A stretch of DNA of 10,597 bases from Chloroflexota bacterium (GTDB taxonomy: Bacteria; Chloroflexota; Chloroflexia; Thermomicrobiales; JADLAZ01). The translations under genes were made by a program, and so were the position numbers. The DNA is taken from positions 1 through 10,597 of the forward strand of contig JADLAZ010000222.1 in the NCBI GenBank assembly GCA_020849725.1, written 5' to 3'. Below are positions 1 to 5,333 of this stretch, one piece after another; the first letter of the stretch is position 1, and every line of letters starts with the position of its first letter. The notes below the pieces were generated by a model, which was not told where the DNA came from, did not search any database, and worked only from the letters and a program-made list of their open reading frames with translations.

Positions 1-1060
1 CCTCCAGCAGTGGCCAGACGCGCCGGGCAGCACTGCTGCCGGCCATGATGCCAATGTGACCACCGGGCACCTTGTGGACGGTCTTGTCGGCGCTGCCGAA
101 CTTCGGCAGCGCGCCCTCGGTCTGGCAAGGGGGGGTGATGTGGTCGCTCATCGCGATAATGCTCAGCAGGTTGGCGCGCACGTTGGCCAGGTCGACCCGC
201 TCACCCCGCGCCACGAACGTGCCGTTGACGAGCTTGTTCTCGCGATAGAACTCCTGGATCAGCTGGCGGTAGGCGGCGCCACTCATCGGGATCAGGTCGT
301 TGACCCAGGTGTTCATCGCGTGCCAGGCCTCTACCACCCGCGGATTGTGGATGTTGTCCCACAGCGTCAGGTAGCTGCCGATGTAGTTCTCGACCGGCTT
401 GAGCGCCTTGGCGCCGTAGTCGATCAGCTCGCCGGGGATGTTGCCGAGGGTATCGGCGAGGCGGACCGGATCAAATGCCGGCTCGTTGACCCAGCGCGCA
501 AAACCGCCAGCCGTCTTGTCGGAGTAATCCAGCGGCGCCGTCAGCAGGATCAGATTGCGCAGGCCATCGGACGGACGGCGCGCGGCGTAGATGGAGGCGA
601 TCAGCGCGCCCAGGCACCAGCCGAGCATGCTGATATCGGTCGAACCGCTGACGGCCTTGACCTTGCGGACGACCCGCGGCAGGTACTCCAGCGCGTAGTC
701 GTCGAAGGTCAGGCCGCGGTCCTCCAGCGCTGGCGCGCCCCAGTCGAGCAGATAGACGTCGAAGCCGCGGCCGACCATGTACTCGACGAAGCTGTGACCG
801 GGGCGCAGGTCGAGAATGTAGGGCCGGTTCATGATCGCGAATACGAGCAGCAGCGGCACCGGATGGCGCTCCGCCACGGGCACGGTCGGCCGATACCGGT
901 AGAGCGTCGCCTTGTTGAGTGACCAGATCGCGTCCTTGGGCGTCTGAGCCACGCGCGCCGAGCGCCGCGTGGTCACGCGAGCGTACGTCCGCGCGCCCGC
1001 TTCGATCTGCCGGAGCGTGGCCTGGAGCTCGTCGGCTGAAGGACTCCCGGAGGTCGTCAT
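1..1060 (-). CDS. phaC: PHA synthase catalytic subunit, class III/IV type (C-terminus cut by window edge)
   Basis: This enzyme polymerises (R)-3-hydroxyacyl-CoA into polyhydroxyalkanoate at the granule surface. The frame starts at ATG 1060-1058 and stays open to position 1, giving 353 residues. Small two-subunit synthases are about 355-370 residues, so only a few residues are missing. The visible catalytic triad is Cys149 in the lipase-like box GWCLGA, Asp306 in MSDHITPP and His335 in GGHIGIMAG. The Asp-His spacing of 29 residues and Cys149 match my recollection of the Allochromatium vinosum class III enzyme. The N-terminal part carries the typical MNRPYILDL and GFDVYLLDWG segments. The start lies 6 nt after the stop of the upstream subunit gene, with AGAAGGGA as ribosome site inside that gene's end, so the two are translationally close. 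The last Gly of the usual GxCxGG box is Ala here. The family call is very secure. Confidence 0.95.
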   Translation of the reverse strand, partial: MTTSGSPSADELQATLRQIEAGARTYARVTTRRSARVAQTPKDAIWSLNKATLYRYRPTVPVAERHPVPLLLVFAIMNRPYILDLRPGHSFVEYMVGRGFDVYLLDWGAPALEDRGLTFDDYALEYLPRVVRKVKAVSGSTDISMLGWCLGALIASIYAARRPSDGLRNLILLTAPLDYSDKTAGGFARWVNEPAFDPVRLADTLGNIPGELIDYGAKALKPVENYIGSYLTLWDNIHNPRVVEAWHAMNTWVNDLIPMSGAAYRQLIQEFYRENKLVNGTFVARGERVDLANVRANLLSIIAMSDHITPPCQTEGALPKFGSADKTVHKVPGGHIGIMAGSSAARRVWPLLE

Positions 1061-1066
1061 CGTCGA

Positions 1067-1651
1067 CTACCGTCCCTTCTGCCGGTTCGGGTCCGTGCTG
1101 ACGTCGCCGTTGGTCGCCGGCGGGGTGGCCGGTGTCTCGGCGGCCGGCGCTGTCGTGGCGCGAGACTTCGTCCTGGCCGCCGGGGCCGATCGCTCGGCTG
1201 CTGGTGTGGCTGGCAAGGCAGCCGGGGTAGTGAGCCGGCGCTGCACCTCGGCCAGCCGCAACTCGATCGCCGTCAGTCGCTCGGCCAGACGGGCGCTGTC
1301 GGGTGGCGACGTCACCAGGCGCTGAATGTCGTCGAGGCGCGCGTCCAGATCGTCCAGCCGCAACTCGATGCGGGTCAGGCGGTCGGCCAGGCGCACGATG
1401 TCATCTGTCGTCGGCACATTGAACTGCGTCATCGTCCGGGTCAGCGTTTGCCCGACGGTGCGTTGCCACGACTCGGACGCGCCGAGATAGGTGTCCAGCC
1501 ACTCGGCCGACGCCTTGGCGTAGGCATCCGAGTTCACGAACTCGATCATCGCCTTCGACCAGGTGTCCATGCCGGACTCGCGCAGGCTCTTCCAGTGCCC
1601 GAATGGGTCGAAGGGGTCCGTAGGGCCGCGCTCGCCATCGGGGCGTGACAT
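1067..1651 (-). CDS. phaE: PHA synthase accessory subunit, PhaR/PhaE type
   Basis: This is the 194-residue partner that small PhaC enzymes need for activity. I chose ATG 1651, preceded by GAGGAGGAGCT, although the frame is open further upstream. The N-terminal part has DPFGHWKSL and several Trp residues (20, 31, 51, 62), as in class IV PhaR and class III PhaE. FNVPTTDDI at 77-85 matches the conserved segment before the coiled coil in both families. Residues 86-140 form a charged leucine-rich coiled coil made of two similar 20-residue units (87-106 and 121-140). The last 50 residues are a low-complexity Ala/Pro/Thr tail with basic residues. Its length fits PhaR (about 200) better than PhaE (about 350), and the PhaQ-type neighbour also points to a class IV-like system. 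The symbol follows the broad family name. It lies 6 nt upstream of phaC, almost certainly in one transcript. Confidence 0.85.
   Translation of the reverse strand: MSRPDGERGPTDPFDPFGHWKSLRESGMDTWSKAMIEFVNSDAYAKASAEWLDTYLGASESWQRTVGQTLTRTMTQFNVPTTDDIVRLADRLTRIELRLDDLDARLDDIQRLVTSPPDSARLAERLTAIELRLAEVQRRLTTPAALPATPAAERSAPAARTKSRATTAPAAETPATPPATNGDVSTDPNRQKGR
1252..1369 (-). repeat. Internal duplication in the coiled coil of the PHA synthase subunit
   Basis: The 16-base string ATCGAGTTGCGGCTGG (minus strand) occurs at 1369-1354 and again at 1267-1252. The offset is 102 nt, exactly 34 codons. The surrounding protein units RLADRLTRIELRL and RLAERLTAIELRL differ at only two of 13 positions. The repeat lies wholly inside the coiled-coil region. 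Confidence 0.8.
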
Positions 1652-1703
1652 AGCTCCTCCTCTCGCCGCCAGCCGCTCCCGCGTGGGGTGGGCCGCGCCG
1701 CTC

Positions 1704-1730
1704 CACAGGGAGTGACCGGCCCGCCCTGTG
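1704..1730 (-). promoter_or_regulatory. Intercistronic hairpin between phasin-like gene and phaE
   Basis: CACAGGG at 1704-1710 and CCCTGTG at 1724-1730 form a perfect 7-bp stem with a 13-nt loop, starting 6 nt after the stop codon of the phasin-like gene in the direction of transcription. A second weaker pairing, TGACC (1713-1717) with GGTCA (1735-1739), overlaps it and includes that stop codon. No T-run follows, so it is more likely a processing, stability or partial-termination element than a full terminator. It sits in the 85-nt gap before phaE, the widest gap in this arm. Confidence 0.45.
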
Positions 1731-1736
1731 ACTGGG

Positions 1737-2231
1737 TCAGCCGCGCTTGGCGTGGCCGCCAGCGGTATCGGTCGTCGCCCCGGGCGCCCGCGCCGCCTGC
1801 AGGGCGGCCGCCAGTTGCTCCTGGGCCAGGCGCACCAGCTCGGCCTGCTGCGTGCGGGCCTGCTCGCCCGCCTCGCGCACCAGTGCGAGGCCCTCCTCAC
1901 GGCTGATGCGACCCTGGTCCATCAACTGGCGCACCGATCGATCGATCTGCTCCTGACTCCAGGACGCCATGTTGAGCATGCTCAGCGAGGCATCCCAGAA
2001 GCCACCGAACGCGGCCCGCACCAGCTTGCTGTTCTGCTCGCTGAGCTGCGCCACCGCCTCGCTCAGATCGGTCTGGGCCTGCTGCGACTGCGTCAGCGTG
2101 CTGTGCCACTGCTCCTGCGCCTCTGACATGGTCTGGCGGGCCTGCTCGGTGGCGGCGGCAGCCGTCTTGCGCACGTGCTCGGCAGCGGCCGCCATATCCT
2201 CCGTCATCTGGCCATGAGTCCTGGTCGCCAT
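1737..2231 (-). CDS. Phasin-like PHA granule-associated protein
   Basis: This 164-residue protein probably coats PHA granules. It starts at ATG 2231 with AAGGGAGG eight bases upstream. It is almost entirely helical: Ala/Gln/Glu-rich heptads cover residues 10-75, then an aromatic hydrophobic patch (FGGFWDASLSMLNMASW, 75-91), then DQGRISREEGLALVREAGEQ (105-124), which resembles the conserved segment of PhaF/PhaI-type and Bacillus-type phasins. It has no signal peptide and no Cys. It ends in a short Ala/Gly/Thr tail with a basic terminus. It lies between the PhaQ-like repressor (44-nt gap) and phaE, as phasins do in the PHA loci of Bacillus and its relatives. The family is inferred from composition and context, because phasins diverge quickly. 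A PhaM-like or other granule protein is the main alternative. Confidence 0.75.
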   Translation of the reverse strand: MATRTHGQMTEDMAAAAEHVRKTAAAATEQARQTMSEAQEQWHSTLTQSQQAQTDLSEAVAQLSEQNSKLVRAAFGGFWDASLSMLNMASWSQEQIDRSVRQLMDQGRISREEGLALVREAGEQARTQQAELVRLAQEQLAAALQAARAPGATTDTAGGHAKRG

Positions 2232-2275
2232 GGAAGCCTCCCTTCGATTCGTGGCGACGCCGCACCGGCGCCGCC

Positions 2276-2689
2276 TCAGGTCCTGGGCGGACGGTTGTCG
2301 GCCGGTCCATCGGTCATCGTGCCCGCCTCGGTCGCGCCGTAGTGATGGAAGAATCGCTCCAGCAACTGGCGGTAGCTCTCCAGCGTGGTCGCCCAGAGGC
2401 CGAGTGCCTCGATGCCAGCGTCAGTGATGGTATACACCCGTCGCGCCGGTCCGGCCCCCGCGGAGGTGTCCCAGTGCGACAGCACGTAGCCGTCGCGCTC
2501 CAGATCGCGCAGGGCACGGTAGACCGTGCCTGGCTCGACCCAGCCGAAGCCGAACAGCGCCAGTTGGCGCACCAGTTCGTAGCCGTACCCGTGCCAGGAG
2601 CGCAGCAGCATCAGCAGGTACGGCGTCAGCCAACTGCGCGGCGGCGGCTGGTCGCCGTTGGCTCCTCGTCGCCCCTGGTCCTCGCTCAC
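2276..2689 (-). CDS. phaQ: PadR-family transcriptional repressor, PhaQ-like
   Basis: This 137-residue DNA-binding protein is likely a PHA-responsive repressor of the locus. Residues 19-95 form a PadR winged helix: SWLTPYLLMLLRSWHGYGYEL leads into the recognition helix region EPGTVYRALRDLERDG (52-67), and the wing ends in RRVYTITDAG (83-92). The LLRSWHGYGYELVRQL and SHWDTSAG segments closely resemble Bacillus PhaQ, a PadR protein that represses phasin and its own gene and is relieved by PHB. A helical C-terminal segment (95-117) should dimerise. The start is GTG at 2689, with GGAGGAG seven bases upstream. An ATG at 2696 is in another frame. It is the first gene of the left arm, directly behind a strong promoter with repeated sites, which suggests autoregulation. 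Confidence 0.85.
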   Translation of the reverse strand: MSEDQGRRGANGDQPPPRSWLTPYLLMLLRSWHGYGYELVRQLALFGFGWVEPGTVYRALRDLERDGYVLSHWDTSAGAGPARRVYTITDAGIEALGLWATTLESYRQLLERFFHHYGATEAGTMTDGPADNRPPRT

Positions 2690-2722
2690 TGCTCATCTCC
2701 TCCAGACAGTGCCCACAGCCAC

Positions 2723-2748
2723 TAGATGCAATATACACTTAGATGCAA
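2723..2748 (-). promoter_or_regulatory. Direct-repeat operator candidate TTGCATCTA x2
   Basis: TTGCATCTA (minus strand) occurs at 2748-2740 and 2731-2723, a 17-bp period. One copy fills the spacer between -35 and -10 and the other overlaps the -10 edge and the predicted start of transcription. A protein bound here would block RNA polymerase. The neighbouring PhaQ-like repressor is the obvious candidate, but the assignment is inferred from position only. Confidence 0.5.
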
Positions 2749-2757
2749 GACTGTCAA
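2730..2757 (-). promoter_or_regulatory. Promoter of the phaQ-phasin-phaE-phaC arm
   Basis: On the minus strand TTGACA (2757-2752) is followed after 16 bases by TATATT (2735-2730), a close match to a sigma-70-type promoter. Transcription would start near 2723, about 30 nt before the GTG start of the PadR gene. This is the best promoter match in the window and stands out from its GC-rich surroundings. Confidence 0.75.
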
Positions 2758-2888
2758 GGGGTGGCCGGTGGGCAGCGCGTTTGATGAAACTGCAATGGTT
2801 CTCCCACGCCTGCAATGACCTTGCTACGGGTCGCGACGTAGGCTCAAGGCGGCAGCGACGCTGGCGAAGGTCCGAGGGAGCAGACAGA

Positions 2889-3161
2889 ATGAGCGCACCA
2901 GCGACCGTGACCGAGGCGTCATCCAAGGAGGATGTGCTGCGGTCGGAGGCGCCGGTCGTGATCGACTTCTGGGGCTGTTGGTGTGGACCATGCCGGCTGA
3001 TGGAGCGGGTCGTCGGGCTGCAGGAGAAGCAGCGGCTCGTGCGCACGCTCCAGTCCCACCTGGACGCGGCGGGCTTTATCCCGCCGTCGCGCCCGCCGGC
3101 TGCCCGTTGGGCACGCGCCGCCGGGAGGAGCAATGCTGCTCCTCCCACCACGCCGGCGTGA
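2889..3161 (+). CDS. Short thioredoxin-like ORF with WCGPC motif, truncated domain
   Basis: This 90-residue ORF starts at ATG 2889, with GAGGGAG eight bases upstream. Residues 22-40 (PVVIDFWGCWCGPCRLMER) match the active-site strand and helix of thioredoxin, including the redox pair in WCGPC. The rest of the fold is absent: there is no central strand, no cis-Pro loop and no C-terminal helix. Residues 42-63 are a charged Leu/Arg helix-like stretch and the end is Ala/Pro/Arg-rich. A thioredoxin needs about 105 residues, so this cannot fold as one. An extra Cys (FWGCWC) sits just before the active site. It may be a remnant, a chimera or a leader ORF for phaA, which follows 98 nt later. The coding-like GC-rich third positions argue against pure noise up to about residue 70. 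I am unsure whether it makes a functional protein. Confidence 0.45.
   Translation: MSAPATVTEASSKEDVLRSEAPVVIDFWGCWCGPCRLMERVVGLQEKQRLVRTLQSHLDAAGFIPPSRPPAARWARAAGRSNAAPPTTPA
3123..3146 (+). promoter_or_regulatory. Perfect 10-bp hairpin at the end of the thioredoxin-like ORF
   Basis: GGGAGGAGCA (3123-3132) pairs perfectly with TGCTCCTCCC (3137-3146) around the 4-nt loop ATGC. There is no T-run after it. The left arm is a near-ideal Shine-Dalgarno sequence, which the right arm would mask. Confidence 0.6.
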
Positions 3162-3218
3162 CGCCTAGCCACCCCGGCCGCGCCATCGGCGCCGTCACGC
3201 CGGTGATGCGGCCGGGGT
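3151..3218 (+). promoter_or_regulatory. Two interleaved, mutually exclusive stems upstream of phaA
   Basis: CCGGCGTGACG (3153-3163) is complementary to CGTCACGCCGG (3193-3203), extendable to 3151/3205 with one G-U pair. ACCCCGGCCGC (3171-3181) is complementary to GCGGCCGGGGT (3208-3218). The order is A, B, A', B', so the stems cannot easily coexist: the 2-nt link between A' and B' is too short for a pseudoknot across a 13-bp stem. A smaller GCGCC/GGCGC stem (3180-3184/3188-3192) is a third option. The stop codon of the upstream ORF (3159-3161) lies inside arm A, and the phaA ribosome site begins about 26 nt after B'. Confidence 0.5.
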
Positions 3219-3259
3219 ACCCCTGTCCGCGGTAGCCACGCTTGGAGGGAGGACCTGGA

Positions 3260-4462
3260 ATGACGATTGGACGTGGTGTCGTGGTCGTCAGCGCGGTGCG
3301 CACTGCCATCGGCGACTTCGGCGGCAGCCTCAAGGACCAGGCGCCGACCGCGCTGGCGGCAGCCGTCGTGCGCGAGGCCGTCAGCCGCGCCGGTGTCGCG
3401 CCGGCCGAGGTCGGCCACGTTGCCTTCGGCCACGTCATCAATACCGATGCCCACGACATGTACCTGGCGCGGGTCGCCGCCGTTCAGGGTGGGTTACCGG
3501 TCGAGACACCGGCGGTCAACGTTAACCGGCTCTGCGGCAGCGGCCTGCAAGCGATCGTGTCAGCGGCGCAGCTCATCGAGTTGGGCCATGCCGACGTCAC
3601 CCTCGGCGGCGGCGCCGAGGTCATGAGCCGCGCCCCGTACTGGCTGCCGGGTCTGCGCTGGGGCCAGCGCATGAACAACGCCACCGCCGTCGACGTTATG
3701 GTTGCTGCCCTGTCGGACCCATTCGACGACTGCCACATGGGCATCACCGCCGAGAATGTCGCCGCGAAGTGGGAGATCAACCGCGACGACCAGGACGCGT
3801 TGGCGCTGGAGAGCCACCAGCGCGCCGCACTGGCCATTCAAGAGGGACGGTTCATCGACCAGATCCTGCCGATCGAGGTATCGACGCGCAAAGGGCCGGT
3901 AATCGTTGCCACCGACGAGCATGTCCGCAGCGATACCAGCCGCGAGGCGCTGGCCAAGCTGCGTCCGGTCTTCGACAAGGTTGGCACCGTCACCGCCGGC
4001 AATGCCGCCGGCATCAACGATGCCGCCGCGGCCGTGGTGCTGATGGAGCAGGCGACGGCGGCCGCGCGCGGGGCGTCGCCGCTGGCCCGGCTGGTGGCCT
4101 ACAGCTTCGCCGGTGTCGAGCCGCGCTACATGGGCATTGGCCCGGTGCCGGCGATCCGATCGGTCCTGGAGCGCGCTGGCCTGACGCTGGCCGACATGGA
4201 TGTGATTGAGCTGAACGAAGCCTTCGCCGCCCAGGCGTTGGCGGTCATGCGCGAGCTGGGCCTGCCCCGCGACCGCACCAATCCCAACGGCAGCGGCATC
4301 TCGCTCGGCCACCCCATCGGGGCGACCGGCGCGATCCTGACCGTCAAGGCGCTCTACGAGTTGCGGCGCATTGGTGGCCGGTATGCGCTCGTGTCGATGT
4401 GCATCGGCGGTGGTCAGGGCATCGCTGCCATCTTCGAGCGGCCAACGACCACGACGACGTAG
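3260..4462 (+). CDS. phaA: Acetyl-CoA C-acetyltransferase (beta-ketothiolase)
   Basis: This cytosolic enzyme condenses two acetyl-CoA to acetoacetyl-CoA, the first step of 3-hydroxybutyrate polymer synthesis. The 400 residues match the usual thiolase length of about 390-400. Cys92 in NRLCGSGLQ is the acyl-accepting nucleophile, His351 in LGHPIGATGA the activating histidine and Cys381 in MCIGGGQG the general base. Their spacing (259 and 30 residues) matches the Zoogloea ramigera enzyme as I recall it (Cys89, His348, Cys378). I chose ATG 3260, preceded by GGAGGGAGG. A TTG at 3242 in frame would bury that ribosome site. It is followed 13 nt later by phaB, whose ribosome site overlaps the phaA stop, so they form one operon. 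The same fold also serves fatty acid breakdown, but the locus makes a PHA role very likely. Confidence 0.95.
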   Translation: MTIGRGVVVVSAVRTAIGDFGGSLKDQAPTALAAAVVREAVSRAGVAPAEVGHVAFGHVINTDAHDMYLARVAAVQGGLPVETPAVNVNRLCGSGLQAIVSAAQLIELGHADVTLGGGAEVMSRAPYWLPGLRWGQRMNNATAVDVMVAALSDPFDDCHMGITAENVAAKWEINRDDQDALALESHQRAALAIQEGRFIDQILPIEVSTRKGPVIVATDEHVRSDTSREALAKLRPVFDKVGTVTAGNAAGINDAAAAVVLMEQATAAARGASPLARLVAYSFAGVEPRYMGIGPVPAIRSVLERAGLTLADMDVIELNEAFAAQALAVMRELGLPRDRTNPNGSGISLGHPIGATGAILTVKALYELRRIGGRYALVSMCIGGGQGIAAIFERPTTTTT

Positions 4463-4475
4463 GAGGGAAGGCAGC

Positions 4476-5267
4476 ATGACCGCACCGGCAGACCATCAGG
4501 CGGTGACGCCGACCGAGCAGCGCCCACTGGCCGGGCACGTGGCCGTCATCACCGGCGCAGCTCGTGGCATCGGCGCCGCCATCGCTCGCGAACTCGGCGC
4601 GCGGGGCGCCAACCTCGTGATCGACTACGCCACCAGCAGCGCGGTCGCCGAGGCGCTGGCCCAGACCGTGATCGAGGCCAACCCGGGCGTCGAGGCGATC
4701 GCCGTGCAGGCCGACGTCGCCGACGAGGCCCAGGCCCGCGGCCTGATCGCCGGTGCGATCGCGCGCTTCGGCCGCATCGACATCCTGGTCAACAACGCCG
4801 GTATCACCCGCGATCGCACGTTGCGCAAGATGACCAGCGCCCAGTGGCGCGAGGTGATTGATACCGACCTGAACGGCGTCTTCTACTGCACGCAGCCGGC
4901 CGTTGAGCAAATGATCGCCCAGGGCAGCGGCCGCATCGTCAACATCAGCTCGGTCATCGCCGAGAGCGGCAACATCGGCCAGACCAACTACGCTGCCGCC
5001 AAGGGTGGCATGATCAGCTTCACCCGTTCGCTGGCGCTGGAGTTGGCGCGCTACGGCATCACCGCCAACTGCGTCGCACCCGGCTTCATCGAGACCGACA
5101 TGGTCGCCGCCGTGCCGGACGAGATCCGCGCCCAGATCGTCAGCCGCATCCCCCTGCAGCGCTTCGGCACGCCGGAGGAGATCGCCCGCGTCGTGCGCTT
5201 CCTGTGCATCGAGGGCGGCTACATCACCGGCCAGACCATCAGCATCAACGGCGGCCTGTACATGTAG
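4476..5267 (+). CDS. phaB: Acetoacetyl-CoA reductase (SDR family)
   Basis: It reduces acetoacetyl-CoA to (R)-3-hydroxybutyryl-CoA, the monomer used by PhaC. The 263-residue short-chain dehydrogenase has the cofactor motif TGAARGIG (26-33), NNAG (106-109) and the catalytic Ser159, Tyr172 and Lys176 (YAAAK), with PG at 202-203 and a C-terminal SINGGLYM typical of PhaB/FabG. The Asp50-Tyr51 pair after the second strand replaces the more common Asn-Tyr, so NADH versus NADPH preference is open. About 19 residues precede the first strand, slightly more than usual. The start ATG 4476 has AGGAGGGAAG upstream, overlapping the TAG of phaA. FabG is the alternative on sequence alone. The position behind a thiolase and near phaC decides for PhaB. 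Confidence 0.92.
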   Translation: MTAPADHQAVTPTEQRPLAGHVAVITGAARGIGAAIARELGARGANLVIDYATSSAVAEALAQTVIEANPGVEAIAVQADVADEAQARGLIAGAIARFGRIDILVNNAGITRDRTLRKMTSAQWREVIDTDLNGVFYCTQPAVEQMIAQGSGRIVNISSVIAESGNIGQTNYAAAKGGMISFTRSLALELARYGITANCVAPGFIETDMVAAVPDEIRAQIVSRIPLQRFGTPEEIARVVRFLCIEGGYITGQTISINGGLYM

Positions 5268-5274
5268 GCCGCCT

Positions 5275-5327
5275 CGCTGGCTCGATGCCGCGCGCCGGGC
5301 GTCGTCGCGCGCGGTATCGGGCCAGCG
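5275..5327. terminator. 20-bp inverted repeat, bidirectional terminator candidate
   Basis: Positions 5275-5294 pair with 5308-5327 over 20 bp, with only two G-U pairs (5287/5315 and 5282/5320) and a 13-nt loop. It starts 8 nt after the phaB stop and ends 7 nt before the stop of the convergent phosphatase-like gene. There is no T-run on either side, so termination would not be of the classic intrinsic kind. Arms of this length could also protect both 3' ends. Confidence 0.65.
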
Positions 5328-5333
5328 GTTGCG

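Noticed and set aside
56..922. Plus-strand open frame of 288 codons opposite phaC
   Set aside because: The minus strand carries an unmistakable PhaC with all catalytic residues. The plus frame is an antisense by-product of GC-rich codons and has no known motif.
3153..3218. Interleaved stems read as a true H-type pseudoknot
   Set aside because: Only 2 nt separate A' and B', too few to span a stem of 11-13 bp, so alternative folds are more likely.
3205..3240. T-box or other known riboswitch suggested by GGGGTACCCC followed by CCGCGG
   Set aside because: The T-box core (AGGGTGG-ACCGCG) is not matched and no anticodon-like stem I upstream is seen. The palindrome overlaps arm B' of the stems described above.
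3242..3259. TTG start of phaA 18 nt upstream
   Set aside because: It lies within the GGAGGGAGG ribosome site and adds residues not expected in thiolases.
3560..4477. Minus-strand open frame of 305 codons opposite phaA
   Set aside because: Arg/Gly/Asp-rich translation without domain signs, fully antisense to a clear thiolase.
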